Shown: positions 26,003-37,617 of the stretch, in pieces
Numbering within the stretch: the first letter of the stretch is position 1
Layout: every line of letters starts with the position of its first letter
Assembly: GCF_020184175.1 (NCBI RefSeq)
Contig: NC_065533.1
Location: forward strand, 53,978,351 to 54,042,350
DNA length: 64,000 nucleotides
Origin: Aphis gossypii
Taxonomy: Eukaryota > Arthropoda > Insecta > Hemiptera > Aphididae
Reading direction: 5' to 3'
Notes under the pieces: model-generated
Database searches by the model: none
What the model was told of the DNA's origin: nothing
The model's input: the letters and a program-made list of their open reading frames with translations, nothing else
Made by a program: the position numbers and the translations under genes

Positions 26003-26776
26003 CTAGAAACTCGATTATCCGTCACCCTATTAACCGTCTTTCTCGGTTAAACGCTAGGTGATGGACTACTTTCGCGTTTCAGTAAAATCTTATCACCTTA
26101 TTATCTATGAACAGCTGTATCCGAAATTTTCCAGCAATATCTACTAATAATTAATATGTATGTACATACATATATACATATATATTATGTGTAAGCCGAT
26201 GTGACTCGAAAGTCGAAGAATTAAAGATATGACAGCCAAAAAACACGTAATATGGTCAAAAAAAAAAAATAAATAACCGACTTTTTAAAAAAACAAAATT
26301 TTTAATTATGTAATTGTAAATAACAAATAAATGTATGTATAATCAATGGTATAATACATTTTTTTTTTTAAAAAATGAATGATATACCAATAAGTAATAG
26401 CATATAATTATATCAATATGCAAGCTGTAATTATTTAAAAGTAATAAATAATGTATAGATATCTATAATAATGGGTCATAAATTATAATGTATGCTTAAA
26501 AAAATGTTTGTTGCTCGCTTAACCGTTTATTCGATTATCAGTCAAAGCTCTGATCCTGATACTGGGCGGTTTATACTTAATCAAGGTTCTACTGTATTTA
26601 ATATTTATGGCGACTGGCTCAAAAGTAAAATACATTATACATATTTTGTAATAATCGATTCCTTTTTTTTTTTTTTTAATTGGTATACATTTAGAACCTT
26701 GATTATTCGAGGTAATAATGGTGGTGAGATAGATAGCGAATTATGAAAACCACGGTTAATCGAGACTTTTCATTTA
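26003..26776. mobile_element. Possible pogo/Tigger-like DNA transposon remnant
   Basis: The left end carries ACTCGATTATCCGTC and CTATTAACCGT; the right end read in reverse carries GTCTCGATTAACCGTGG. Several other CGATTATC/GGTTAA words occur inside. This resembles the ends of pogo-type elements, but the termini are diverged and no TA duplication could be fixed. Confidence 0.3.
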
Positions 26777-26935
26777 TTTGTTTAACAATGTTTCAAATGA
26801 CAAACTAATTTCAGTAGAACATATTGTAGTAAAAAATAAATTATACTTAAGAATATTTGCTCAAGTTGAAACAAATATTAATTGCACTAAACAGTATACA
26901 TAGTTACGATCTAAAGAATCTTGTATACCATATGC

Positions 26936-27393
26936 CAGGGCTGGATAACTGGCGGTCCGCGGGCAGCATCTGGCCCGAGAGCCTTTTTAATCTGGCGCGT
27001 CTTACATTTCTAAATTACATCATACAAATTTAAAGTTTATCTTTTATAGTCTATACTCTATAGTATTATAGTATATAGTATATAATATACACACGTACCT
27101 AAGTAGCTAATACATGTACCTGTTTATAACTTTTAACCATAGCTGTTTGTATGTTGAATTTATTATTTTCGTGTTTTTGTAGTGCAATAATTTCTGCAAA
27201 AAAGCGTAAAATTAATGATGAAAATAGAAATTGTATAACACCTCAAGGGAGAATGACTACCTATTTATTATTACCTAACAAAATAAATGTAATTTTGAGT
27301 ATAACATTTTTTTTTGCTTTCTATGCTCTGGACCGCTAGCTTTTAATTTACTAAAAATTGGCCCTCTTGTAACTTAGAAGTTGCCTATCCCTG
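26936..27393 (+). mobile_element. hAT-like element with a transposase vestige
   Basis: Starts CAGGGCTGGATAACTGGCGG and ends CCTATCCCTG, i.e. short inverted CAGGG termini with GGATA/GGATAGG-type subterminal sequence. The flanks CCATATGC and CCATAGAC match at 6 of 8 positions, suggesting a decayed 8-bp target duplication. Inside, a + frame at about 27190-27240 contains KKRKINDENR, resembling the N-terminus of hAT-type (GTF2IRD2/ZMYM-like) proteins. Internally deleted, non-autonomous. Confidence 0.55.
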
Positions 27394-30129
27394 CCATAGA
27401 CGAAGACATACCGCGCATAAGACGTCTTCTCCTTCTGGCACAATGCACATGATGTTTATACACTGTGGTCCAAAAAATAAGTATCTGATACTCGTATGGG
27501 TTTATAATACAAATATACCATGAATTTATATTACTAGGTACTTTAATTGGTTAAAGTATGAATTATGCTGATCTATCAGTTTTCGTTATACGTCTACCAT
27601 CATACGTGCACCTACTTACCAGTTGTTTATCCTCGTTTTGGGTTACTGATTATTTATTGTTGTAATATTATGCTAGACATTACAGTATGATAAATCATTA
27701 AAACATTCATACAGCAAATGATTTATCTTTTAACTGTAAGTGTATTTAGTGATCTATCTCGTTTTTTAAATATTGTTCAACAGTTAAGTACTAACACATC
27801 CATTTTTTAGTATGCACGATGGTAGGTACTATTTCCTAATTTTTACCTCAATGCACAATGCTCGATATCCAGCATTACGGTGTACCAATAGTTATCAGTG
27901 AATAATAATAAATATGGTACCTACTTTCAAAATTTATCTGACATCATTAAAAATCAAAATTAACTTTTTAATCATTTTTATCTTCAATAAGTAATTTCTC
28001 ACTCCAATTAGCGTAATATGAAAACTGTTTAATGTTAATAATCTAGAAACACTACATAGAAATCCCTTATTTTTATTAGTTGTATAAACATTTTATAAAT
28101 AAACCAATGCATAAATTTAATACTAAATTAAAGGGAGAAAATGTAAATCCACCTGTATATATTATATAAGTATTAATATATATAACAAATTATTTCGTAT
28201 TTTGGTATGATGTCTGTTTTAAATGCTGGTACTAATTTATTGTGTAAAAAATAATATTAATATTAATTCTTTTCCAACATTAACTAAATTTAAGATGTTT
28301 ATTAATAATTTAATTCTTTACATGTATTCAATAATAGATATTTAATTTAATATAAAATATATTGACATATTGTTCATTTTTGACGCTTTATTATTAATGT
28401 TTTTATAATTTACCTTAGAGTCATATTATTAAGACTCAGTCAATCTAAAACGAGTTTACTTAGAAATCTTAATGTACCTATTTAAATATTTCTGAAATAA
28501 AGTTATTATTACTATTATTATTAAATATAATATACTAATTATCCAATTGTTAATAGGTACCGTACTTACATATAAGTCATATTATTGATTTATACCTATA
28601 TAATGAGTTTATTTAATAGAAAGAATGTGAATTTTAAGAAAGGTCTTAGGAGGTACTCTAGAGACTATTTTAAGCTTAAGTTTTATACGTGAAGGCTCAA
28701 GTTAGGTGTTTAGTTAGTGAAGGACTATGATATTTTATTTCATTTGAACAGTTTGATTGTTTAATACTTTAATGTATAACATTATTACATTAATTTATTT
28801 TAATAGCCCACAAGCTAAATGATTTTGAATGAATGATTTTTTTTAAATTAATAAAAAATACAAGTTATAATAATAATTGTAATCATATTATTCATTTTAT
28901 ATGATTTGTATGTATTCAAATTTTGTATCAGATCACTTTTACATTTAAATAAATGTGTGTAAGAATAGCTTCCCATAATAGATCACCTGCAACACAAAAA
29001 CCAACATTGATTTTACAACAGTTTATAAAAATAATTTTGACGACATAAAAAATAAAATAAAAATATAAAATACTGAATATTAAAATATTTGATAATATTA
29101 AATAATATAAATAAAAAAATAAATTATATTTTGTATTGCTTTAAGAAAAAATTTTACTTATTTAAAACATATGATAAACCTTGTGTTCAATTTTAAATTA
29201 TTATTATTATTATAGATATTAAGGGAATTCTAGTAGGTAGGTCATTTTCTAAGGAGTGGAAATTAGGTAAATTATGTGACAGGTACATTCGGATCACGTC
29301 AATGTGTGTGAGTGTAAATCAACATTAGTGTGTGTGTAAAACGCACACACTGTTCTCAACGTTATGCGAGTCGTACTCGCGTACTAAATTAATTTTGCGT
29401 GCTATTTTAAATTTTATTGATAATACTTCGACAAAATCAAACAATAAACTACTCTATTTTTTTATAGTGAACGCTTTATTATATTCATATGTATACTAGT
29501 ATAATACTACTATTATATAGTGAAATACTAACAGTCGATAAACCCAATAAAAGTCAATGATCTTTTTTTATTACGATTTTATCGTAGTATGTCAACACAA
29601 CTATATAAAAAAATACGATTACTATGTGATACAATAAAATTATTCTGTGCCATTTTATTCATATTACATATAAATATGTACATAAAACAATTTACTTTGT
29701 GCAAGTACATGTATAAATTATTATGAATACTAATAATAAATATTATGTAAAAGTAATAATAATTAATAATAAATGTCCATAGGTACATTTTACGTACCAT
29801 TCGTGTACACAAGTATTACTTATAATATATTATTATGTAGATATTATATAAGAAAGAATAGTGTGTAGAAATAGGGTAAGTAAAAAAAAAAAAAAATATC
29901 GTTATAATATTATTTAGTATTCTTTTATATTGTATATAATTATAATGTAATATATTATACAATAATTATACTATTACTATTTCTATTATATTTATTTCGC
30001 CGTTTTTTCGTCATTTGCAAAAGTAAGAAAGGCAATTTGTATGATCACCAAAAACATAACTAGGTAATTAATAAAATCTTTTTTTAAATTCAATACTTTG
30101 TGTTCATGCGTTTTATTTTTATTTTTATT
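27394..30129. other. AT-rich intergenic stretch
   Basis: No supported exon. A short hairpin-forming patch lies near 29330-29390 (GTGTGTG/CACACAC-type and GCGAGT-CGT-ACTCGC). Short open frames here are low-complexity. Confidence 0.4.
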
Positions 30130-30790
30130 TTATTTTATTTTTATGGCATACCTAAGTCTAAGAATTCTATCTTTAATTGCTTGTCTTATATTTTTTGGAA
30201 TATTTACGACTTTAGTTGTTCTCCTTTTAATAGAAATATCTTTTAATTTATTTACGTAATTGCGCAGTATATGATTGGAACATTCAATTTCTTTTGTTAC
30301 AAAATCATCTCCGTATGGTTTAACTAAATGTAGTTTTTTCATGACGCTACTATCTCCGTCACCTACAAATTAAAATGTGTGTTTTAAAATCGATAATATT
30401 TCTTTAATTCTCAACACTTAATTTAAAATACAAATCATTAATTTAATGTTTTTTATATAATTTGCTTACTTCTACTCTAAATTTATATGAGAATTCTATA
30501 TGCATTTTTATGATTTATAGTTTTAAATAAAAAAAAATCTTTTAATGTAATTAGTATAAAAATATAAGCCAAATTAAATAATTACCTATAAGTCGAGAGT
30601 ATATCAGATTATGCATATAATACCTTCGACAATAATATCTGTTTTCATAACAGTTGAAAGCAAGTTCCTATTTTCAAAGCAAAAGTGTTCTTTAGAGTTT
30701 AGAATCCATATCATTGTTAGATGCTTTCTGACAAATACAACAATACTTATTTATTACACCAATGAATAAAACTTTGTTAGTTTAAAATCT
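30130..30790 (-). pseudogene. Mutator-like (MULE) transposase relic
   Basis: A minus-strand block at 30130-30362 begins GDGDSSV and continues PYGDDF, ECSNHILRNY, then a basic tail to a TAA. This is the DDE-core style of Mutator-like transposase proteins that are abundant in aphid genomes. A splice-acceptor-like TTTGTAG precedes GDGDSS. Upstream (30600-30790) two further pieces with stops and frame shifts read NKYCCICQKAS and MKTDIIVEG, matching the Cys-rich and Glu-containing parts that normally precede GDGDSS. The order is right but the frame is broken in several places. Only about 70-130 residues of a much longer transposase remain. Confidence 0.6.
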
Positions 30791-32574
30791 TTTGGTTTAT
30801 TTACCATTGTTGCATTTTTATTTTCATTTTATGATAACTTACTTATTGATTTGACAAAATTAAGTTTAGTTTTAGTCTGATTTTGATTCTGAAAAAATAT
30901 TTGAATTTAGCACAAAAATGTCAGTAGATCGTACAAAACATTTGTCGTTCTTAATTTTAATTATGATTTGAAAAAAAAATCATATTTTCAAGTTTTTAAG
31001 TACAATTCTGAATTCATAATAGTATAAGATTTAATTTTTCCAAAGAATTTAGTACGATCTATAGACAATTTTCTGTTGAGTTCAATTTTTTTTTCAGACT
31101 CAAAGTCGGACATCGTAAACTAACTTTAATTTTGTCAAATTAAAGGTGTTTTAAGATAAAATTGACGGCTGCAGCGAGGCCTCTTAATGTGTCATTGCTA
31201 ATTGCTATTATTATTAGAACAATTATGTAATTTGCACTTATAAAAATACTAAATTCTCTACTAATTAAATGATTACAAAGTGTATTAATATATATAATAT
31301 ATCTTAAATAGATATACATATTTATGATAATTGGCAGGTTATAACCTTTGATATAGAACAAATTATTATATTTTGTTTGTTCTTTACAAATATATTTTTC
31401 GTAAGTGTAATAATTTTCATCAATTTTTATCTATATGAGTACCTATTAATAAGTATAAGTCATTTAAAACACCTTCAGTTTCAAATTTGTATTCAACTAT
31501 TATTTTTGAAATAAATTAATATTTAAACTTCAAATCTGGTATAATTTTAATTTTTTTTTTAGTTTTTTATGTAATTGACAATAATTGTATAAATAAATAA
31601 TGAAATGTTGTACCTATCTATTTTTAATTTTTTTAGTAACGTTTCATTGTCCACATGAATTTATCCATGTATAATTTAAGAGTTTGGTTTTATTGCCAAA
31701 CAAATTGTTTTTAAAAATGTCATGATTATTTGTGTATGTGTGACAATCAAACATTCAAATGTGATTCTGCAGAATTGACTACACGCGAGAGTATACTTAC
31801 CTGACTTGTAAAGTTATAACTAACATATTAAATTACTTGAACATTTATTTATACATTTAAAGAAATGTATAATAAATTATCATTAAAGTTTTTCTAAAAA
31901 TGTCATCAAAATTCATTGAAAGCCGTACAATCCAAATAATAAATGTTTATAATAAATAATAAGTCACTGAACCTCCGGAAAGATAGACAAACATACCAAA
32001 AATAAAATAAAAACCAAGATTAAAATTTGAAATATGATTTGGTTGAACCATTGTTATTTTGCTAAAGACTTAATTTGAAACCATTTATAGGTCACAATAA
32101 CATTCAAAATAGTATTCTGAATAACAAAGCATAATTTAACTAATGTTAAAAAACCTCATAATATGGTCACTCTTACGGTTTATGTGAGAAATTTTTATTT
32201 TACCATTGCTTTAGAATATATTACACATTATATTATTTTACTGTATTTTATATAAATGTGACTAATATAATCGTATGTCATCAGCTGTTTGAGATAGTAT
32301 TTATCGAAAGTAATAAAATGCATAACCTTTTAAATCTTAATGTTTTTTTGCCTTCCACCTCAAAATAACAATTTTATTTAGTATGTTATATATTTAGTTT
32401 TATTTATATAGTAATTTAACATTTTTCAATCATGTATGGTTCACATGTGCAAAATAAAAACATTTTTTGATATTATAAATATTTGTGTTTTTTAACTAAT
32501 TTCAATTTTTGTGGGCTATCGCTTAATGTAGGTAAATAGGGTTGGTCCCAATATTAGGGGCCTGCACGCGACCA
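30791..32574. other. AT-rich stretch, no gene recognised
   Basis: A 73-codon minus-strand frame at 31140-31361 is hydrophobic and AT-driven, with no recognisable family. Nothing else could be supported. Confidence 0.4.
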
Positions 32575-32935
32575 GTTTTTTTGCTCAAAAACATGCCTTA
32601 CAGGAAAAATTCTCACGCCTCGTAAATTGGTCCGATTTACGTAATTTTTTTTTTTTTGCTAGATAGATCAAGGCTTCTCTCAGGGCGCATTAGACTTGGA
32701 TTTTAAAATATTTTTTTCTAAATCGTATGTTACCGGTTTGAATTTAATCCATTTTTACAACTTTTTAATTTTTGTATTATTTTTTGTTTTTAGCAACGTA
32801 ATCAAAAATCGAAGTCTTATGCGCCTTGTAAAAAATCTTCCTCTATCTAACAAAAACAAAAAAAAAATCACGAAAATCGGACCAATCTACAAGGTGTGAG
32901 AGTTTTTCCTGTAAAGTGTGTTTTGAGCAAAAAAT
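32575..32935. repeat. 360-bp imperfect palindrome with a short spacer
   Basis: Left arm 32575-32720 and right arm about 32790-32935 are reverse complements with scattered differences. Shared blocks include TTTTTTGCTCAAAA, TTACAGGAAAAA, TCTCAC and ATTGGTCCGATTT. The spacer is about 70 bases. It may be a foldback MITE or a long-hairpin RNA locus. Confidence 0.8.
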
Positions 32936-34261
32936 CACACTTGTAATTTTTCTGTTGGCGATTACGTTGACATGTGCATGCGCGTGCGTAGGTAACCCCG
33001 CAACCCGCGGACCACCACTCATTGCTACTGGCACTACGCCGTCCTACTATAAAGTAATATCATTGAGTATAGATAGTATAGAGAGACCATCTTGCCTATA
33101 TTATGATACGTATTGAATTAGTTCACCAGAACTGTCAATAGAGCGCGCGCCGTGTTTTAATGAAAATATAAAAAAAAATTATAATTAAAATTATATTATA
33201 GACTATAATAATATAATAAAATGTAATTGAAATTGTGTAATATCTAATACTATATTTTACTCTATACGGTCTACAAATACGTTATCTTCTCTACTAATCC
33301 ACTCATATAAAATGTATAAAATTACATTGTAATGTATATTATAATGTAAATATACGACACTCGTTTCCGAGTATCACTCATTTTTCTGTGTAATATTTAC
33401 ACTAACTGCTTATTTACACTTCTAAATAGTTAAAATACCTACATTATAATGTCCCCAACAATATTGGAAAACAAAAATTTTTCAATGTAACTATTGCATC
33501 GAATAGTCTTATTATAGTAAAACACATATACATCCGATGTATGAAATCATAATTCATAACCGTATCAAGCGCTAAAACGTTGATAAATAAAAATATAATG
33601 TACGTTAGATAACAAGGATTACAAGAACGAAAATATAAATTAATAATACCTAATGAGTAACACATAGGTAAAATATTTCATATTACAATAAATTTATCTA
33701 CATTCATAAAATCATAAAACCATGTCCCTTAAGCAGAATTTACTGTATTTATTAATAATTTTTGCGAAATTCCCAAAATGGTCTGAAAATTATTAGGATT
33801 TTGTAGAACTTTGATAATTTAGCATTTTTACTGCTTAAAAAAGTAATGATAGACACACACGTAAAAAACACATTATAAAATCAAAACATTTTTCGCTTCG
33901 CTTAGAATCTAACATTGTATCAAGTTTTGATTTAAATGTTGGTATTTTATTCTAAATTAAAAACTTAAAAACAAATTGAACGACGATTTTCCAAATATTT
34001 TTAGGTATTTTTAGAGCAGCTATGAATGCGTTAGAGTAAGGTATTATTAAATTTTCGATACATAATACATAATATAATAGGTATATGATGAGCCATATTA
34101 TGGTCTATTTTGACATTTGTGATTTGTGACCACATAAGACTATGTGTTCATCGGCCATGGGTATTCTATGTATATATGTATATAGATTACGACGCAGCGA
34201 AATGATTACGATATTCGTTTAAATTTTCTACTACCAGCCCAGACACAAGAATTGCACAAAA
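32936..34261. other. Intergenic stretch, no gene recognised
   Basis: A slightly GC-richer patch at 32960-33040, otherwise AT-rich. No exons or RNA genes were recognised. Confidence 0.4.
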
Positions 34262-34337
34262 ATCTCACTTTCCTTTTCTCTCTTTTTCTTTCTTTCTCTC
34301 TTTCTCTCTCTTACACTCATACACACACACACACACA
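34262..34337 (+). repeat. Polypyrimidine tract and (CA)n microsatellite
   Basis: A long C/T-only stretch of TTTC/TCTC units is followed by about nine CA repeats at 34320-34337. Confidence 0.85.
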
Positions 34338-34496
34338 TCCTCCCTCTTTTCACTCTCTATATCGATCTCTATCACCCTCCTTTGACGACGAGTTTTCGCG
34401 TTGCGCAAACAATGAACGCGTTGCTATGGTAACGGTCGAGCACGGTCCGCGAACGCAATTCGTCCGCAAAAACATCAATATATCCGGGTAACTATA

Positions 34497-34788
34497 TAGT
34501 GGCGTCATTTCGGTTTTCAATAGAGGGGGACAAAAGTTTTGCCTGGCTCGAATACGTATGAGAAAACCGATCGCTTCGCTCGCAAACAAATATTTACTTA
34601 CATTTTATCATATTACCATTCCCACTTCACTTATTTTATAATATTTATATTTTTAAATACTGATTGCTGTATTAATTGTTATAATAATAATGGTTAAACG
34701 ACAACAGGCCGAAACCGACCCACCGAGCTACTTTTACAATTAGATAGGAACAAATGTCCACCTTGTCACCCCCAAAATGACGCCACTG
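34497..34788. mobile_element. hAT-like MITE with 8-bp target duplication
   Basis: The ends are inverted copies of AGTGGCGTCATTT. TAACTATA occurs directly left (34489-34496) and again at 34793-34800, four bases past the right end, fitting the 8-bp target duplication made by hAT transposases. The interior has no transposase frame. Confidence 0.65.
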
Positions 34789-34800
34789 TACCTAACTATA

Positions 34801-36399
34801 TATATCGTGCTAGTACAATAAGGATCCGAAATCGTGTGCAGCTCTATACACACTCGCTGGGATTACCATTACAACTTTTATCATTTCAACACGTATAGAA
34901 CATAGAAATGCAACAACACAGAAAACTATATATATTATATAACATATTAATAATGTAATAAATGTAATTTTTTCAGACCTAATTTAAACCTAATTTAAAT
35001 TAATCTATCGTAATACTCATACTAAAATAAATTAGATAGGTATTTAAATAAAAATCTGGAAAAACATATCATGAAAATATAAAATACTTAGTCACTATAA
35101 TGATGTACCTACATTTATAATCTAATATCAGTAATATTTCGGTGTCCTATAATATATGTAATGTATATTTTAATTTATTACATTATAATATAATAAGTAA
35201 CATTAGAAGTATAGCATTTTTGTCGTCATTTAAGATAAACATATTATTTTCAACAAATAATTATATAATTTGAAGATATTGTAAAAAATCTTGTATCATA
35301 TTATGAGAGTTTGTAATTAAGTACCATTGCTGGTAGTTTAAAATAGTGTTTGTAATCTGTACCAAAATAAATATCTATTGACTATTAGTGATGAGCAGGG
35401 TTGGGATTTTATAGCACTTAAAATTGCATAGGTAAATACTAAATATGCTCTATAAAATTACCTTCAATATCGTTAAATATACGCTAAAAATATGCAATAA
35501 AAAAAAAAAAAAAAAAAAAAAAATAATAAAAAAGAAAATCGTTCAGTAGAAATTGACAAATAAGCCCAAAAAAAAATCATCAGGTAACAAAAATTAGAAA
35601 CAAATACCTAATACAAAATTATCGTAATATTATATTATATCTATATAATATTATCGCTGAATTTATAGTAATTGGTGGGTCTATTTTTTTTTTTTAGCTT
35701 TTTATCTAATATACCACCCATTAATGAATAATTATCATGGAATCTTATAGTAGATCTTGGATTCCCTCTTTTTGTAGCAAGCGAAGAAATAATTGTTATA
35801 ATTTTCATGGTATTAAATCTAATTTAAAATGTTATAATTCCAATATTTTGGTAACATTCTATACTAGTAGCATTAATATTTAATATTAATATATTATGAC
35901 ATAATTAATTTTATTGATAGCAAAAAATGTTGTAGGTAGTTTAATTAAATGATATTTGGTTTGTTTCTTGGTATTTTGTCTTTATAGAATATAGTTCATT
36001 GTCAATTAGGTACACATTTTTAATTGCGTTAAATATAAATATTTCATAGATACACTTAAGACCATGCATACACGTGTAGCTATGTGGTTAAAAAGAAATT
36101 TAATATTTTAAGATAACACATAAAATCTAGTTTTTTACAATTGTGCAATATTTGTACTCAAATATAAATAATTATTTTATTATACTTATATTATAAAAAA
36201 TTATTCGGGCGTATCAATTGTATAGCAATGGGGTACTTAGATGAGCGTGTCTTTAATTCCAATAATATAGGTACTACCTTAAGCTGCCACGGTACATGTA
36301 AAATTTAAATTTATTATATTTAGGCATATTAGGTATAAATGGAACTTTCATAGAACATGCTAGAATGTACCTACCAACTATTTATTTTGATTAGCTTAC
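34801..36399. other. AT-rich intergenic stretch
   Basis: Holds a 25-base A run at 35499-35523, possibly the tail of a small retroelement starting near 35396. No supported gene. Confidence 0.4.
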
Positions 36400-36769
36400 T
36401 TTTTCTTTATACGGTACAGCAAGATCATCCCATGATATAAGCTCTATTATTTTTTCAAGAGGTAAAGATAGGAACTCATTAACCGTTGGCCACTTCTCTA
36501 AAAATAATAATCATAATTTATACAATATTTATGTAGACATCGACAAGTATAAAGAATTGTGATAAGTATTTGATTTATAAATATATCATAAAAAAACTGA
36601 TTTTTAATTAATGTTTCAGAACTTGGCAACAGTTCTATACAGTTACATGCGTGTCAGCAGAACTCCTGATACCAATGCGATTTGAAGGATTTAATTGTTC
36701 TGTTAAAAAATTAGCACATATACTACTTGCCTAATCTAATTGTAATAGATTTGCAGCTGGTAACAAAAC
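36400..36769 (-). pseudogene. Kelch-like (KLHL) BTB-BACK fragment, broken
   Basis: Two minus-strand exon-like blocks. 36620-36769, after an acceptor-like AAG, reads VLLPAANLLQLD, then FLTEQLNPSN and IGIRSSADTH: the BTB/BACK junction of Kelch-like substrate adaptors of Cullin-3 ligases. Two in-frame TAG codons interrupt it, one directly after LLQLD and one after the ADTH block. 36400-36497, bounded by AG and GTAAGC, encodes 32 codons including NEFLSLPLEKIIELIS, the next BACK segment. The 15 or so residues normally between the blocks, the upstream BTB part and the Kelch repeats were not found. The intron borders suggest a duplicated gene copy that decayed rather than a processed copy. Confidence 0.72.
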
Positions 36770-37299
36770 CTTAAAAAAACAACAATAACCAATGTATTTT
36801 ATTGATTAATGTATTATTCTTTTTTTAAGTCCAATTTTCTCCGCGTCCAAACAGACACTTCTGTTTGTCCTAACCATTTAAATCTAGATACCTTTACACT
36901 TTTTAAGATCATCAAAATTTATATTTTCTTCTGGTAATCTAATTGACCAATATAAAATTAAAATAATAGTTAATTATAAATTATAATTAAGTTTATAATT
37001 TTATTATGTTTATTATTTATTATATTTTTTAACTATAAATACGGTTTTATTATTCAATGCAAATCTATTAGTGTGTAGTTGTAAAAAATATACGATTAAT
37101 CAGATAAAATTCCATTATTTATACTTTTGAAGTAAATACTATGATAGGGTATCAATATATTTATTCTTTAAACGTGTTTTGTTTCCTCTCATTGAGACTG
37201 TATAAATATATAAAATAGAGTGAGGTATCGAATACTTTTTAGGTGGATTATATTAAATTATTAATTTTAATCAATTCGATTATTTAAGGAGATTACCAA
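36770..37299. other. Stretch upstream of the Kelch-like remnant
   Basis: AT-rich. No clear BTB exon could be read on the minus strand; a GC-richer patch at 36840-36880 gives no family match. Confidence 0.4.
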
Positions 37300-37617
37300 C
37301 TCTAATTTCTATGGTATTATTAATTATTAGTACATTACATTTGACATTTTTTGCCGTTTCCGATCACGTTCGAATTGATTGTCGACCCACCGTTCGTCGT
37401 CACTTAAAATGTCTTCTATTTGTCTAACAAAATACACGTCTTAGTGACTATAATCACCACGTGAAACACTATAGATACTTGTGTCCATCGTCATCAACAA
37501 CTACACTTTTCGAAGTTATCAGTTCGTTATAATATAAACGTATAAAATAGTTAAATTATATTATTATTAAATGTTAAGTTTAAGTATACATTATCATAAT
37601 TGTAAATCGTAGCCATG
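37300..37617 (+). promoter_or_regulatory. Candidate promoter and 5' exon for the TTLL4-like gene
   Basis: A locally CpG-richer stretch. It contains an arthropod-initiator-like TCAGT at about 37520 and ends AGCCATG followed directly by a consensus donor GTGAGT (37618). The first TTLL4 coding exon appears to begin at an acceptor near 42527, so a non-coding first exon is expected upstream. If the ATG here were used, it would open a short frame that stops in the next exon (a possible upstream ORF). Linkage to the gene is inferred. Confidence 0.35.

Noticed and set aside
27455..27500. Possible mariner-like terminus (GTGGTCCAAAAAATAAGTA)
   Set aside because: No inverted partner end was found within the next kilobase.
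31140..31361. 73-codon hydrophobic minus frame
   Set aside because: AT-driven Ile/Tyr-rich translation without a family pattern; unrelated to the MULE relic nearby.
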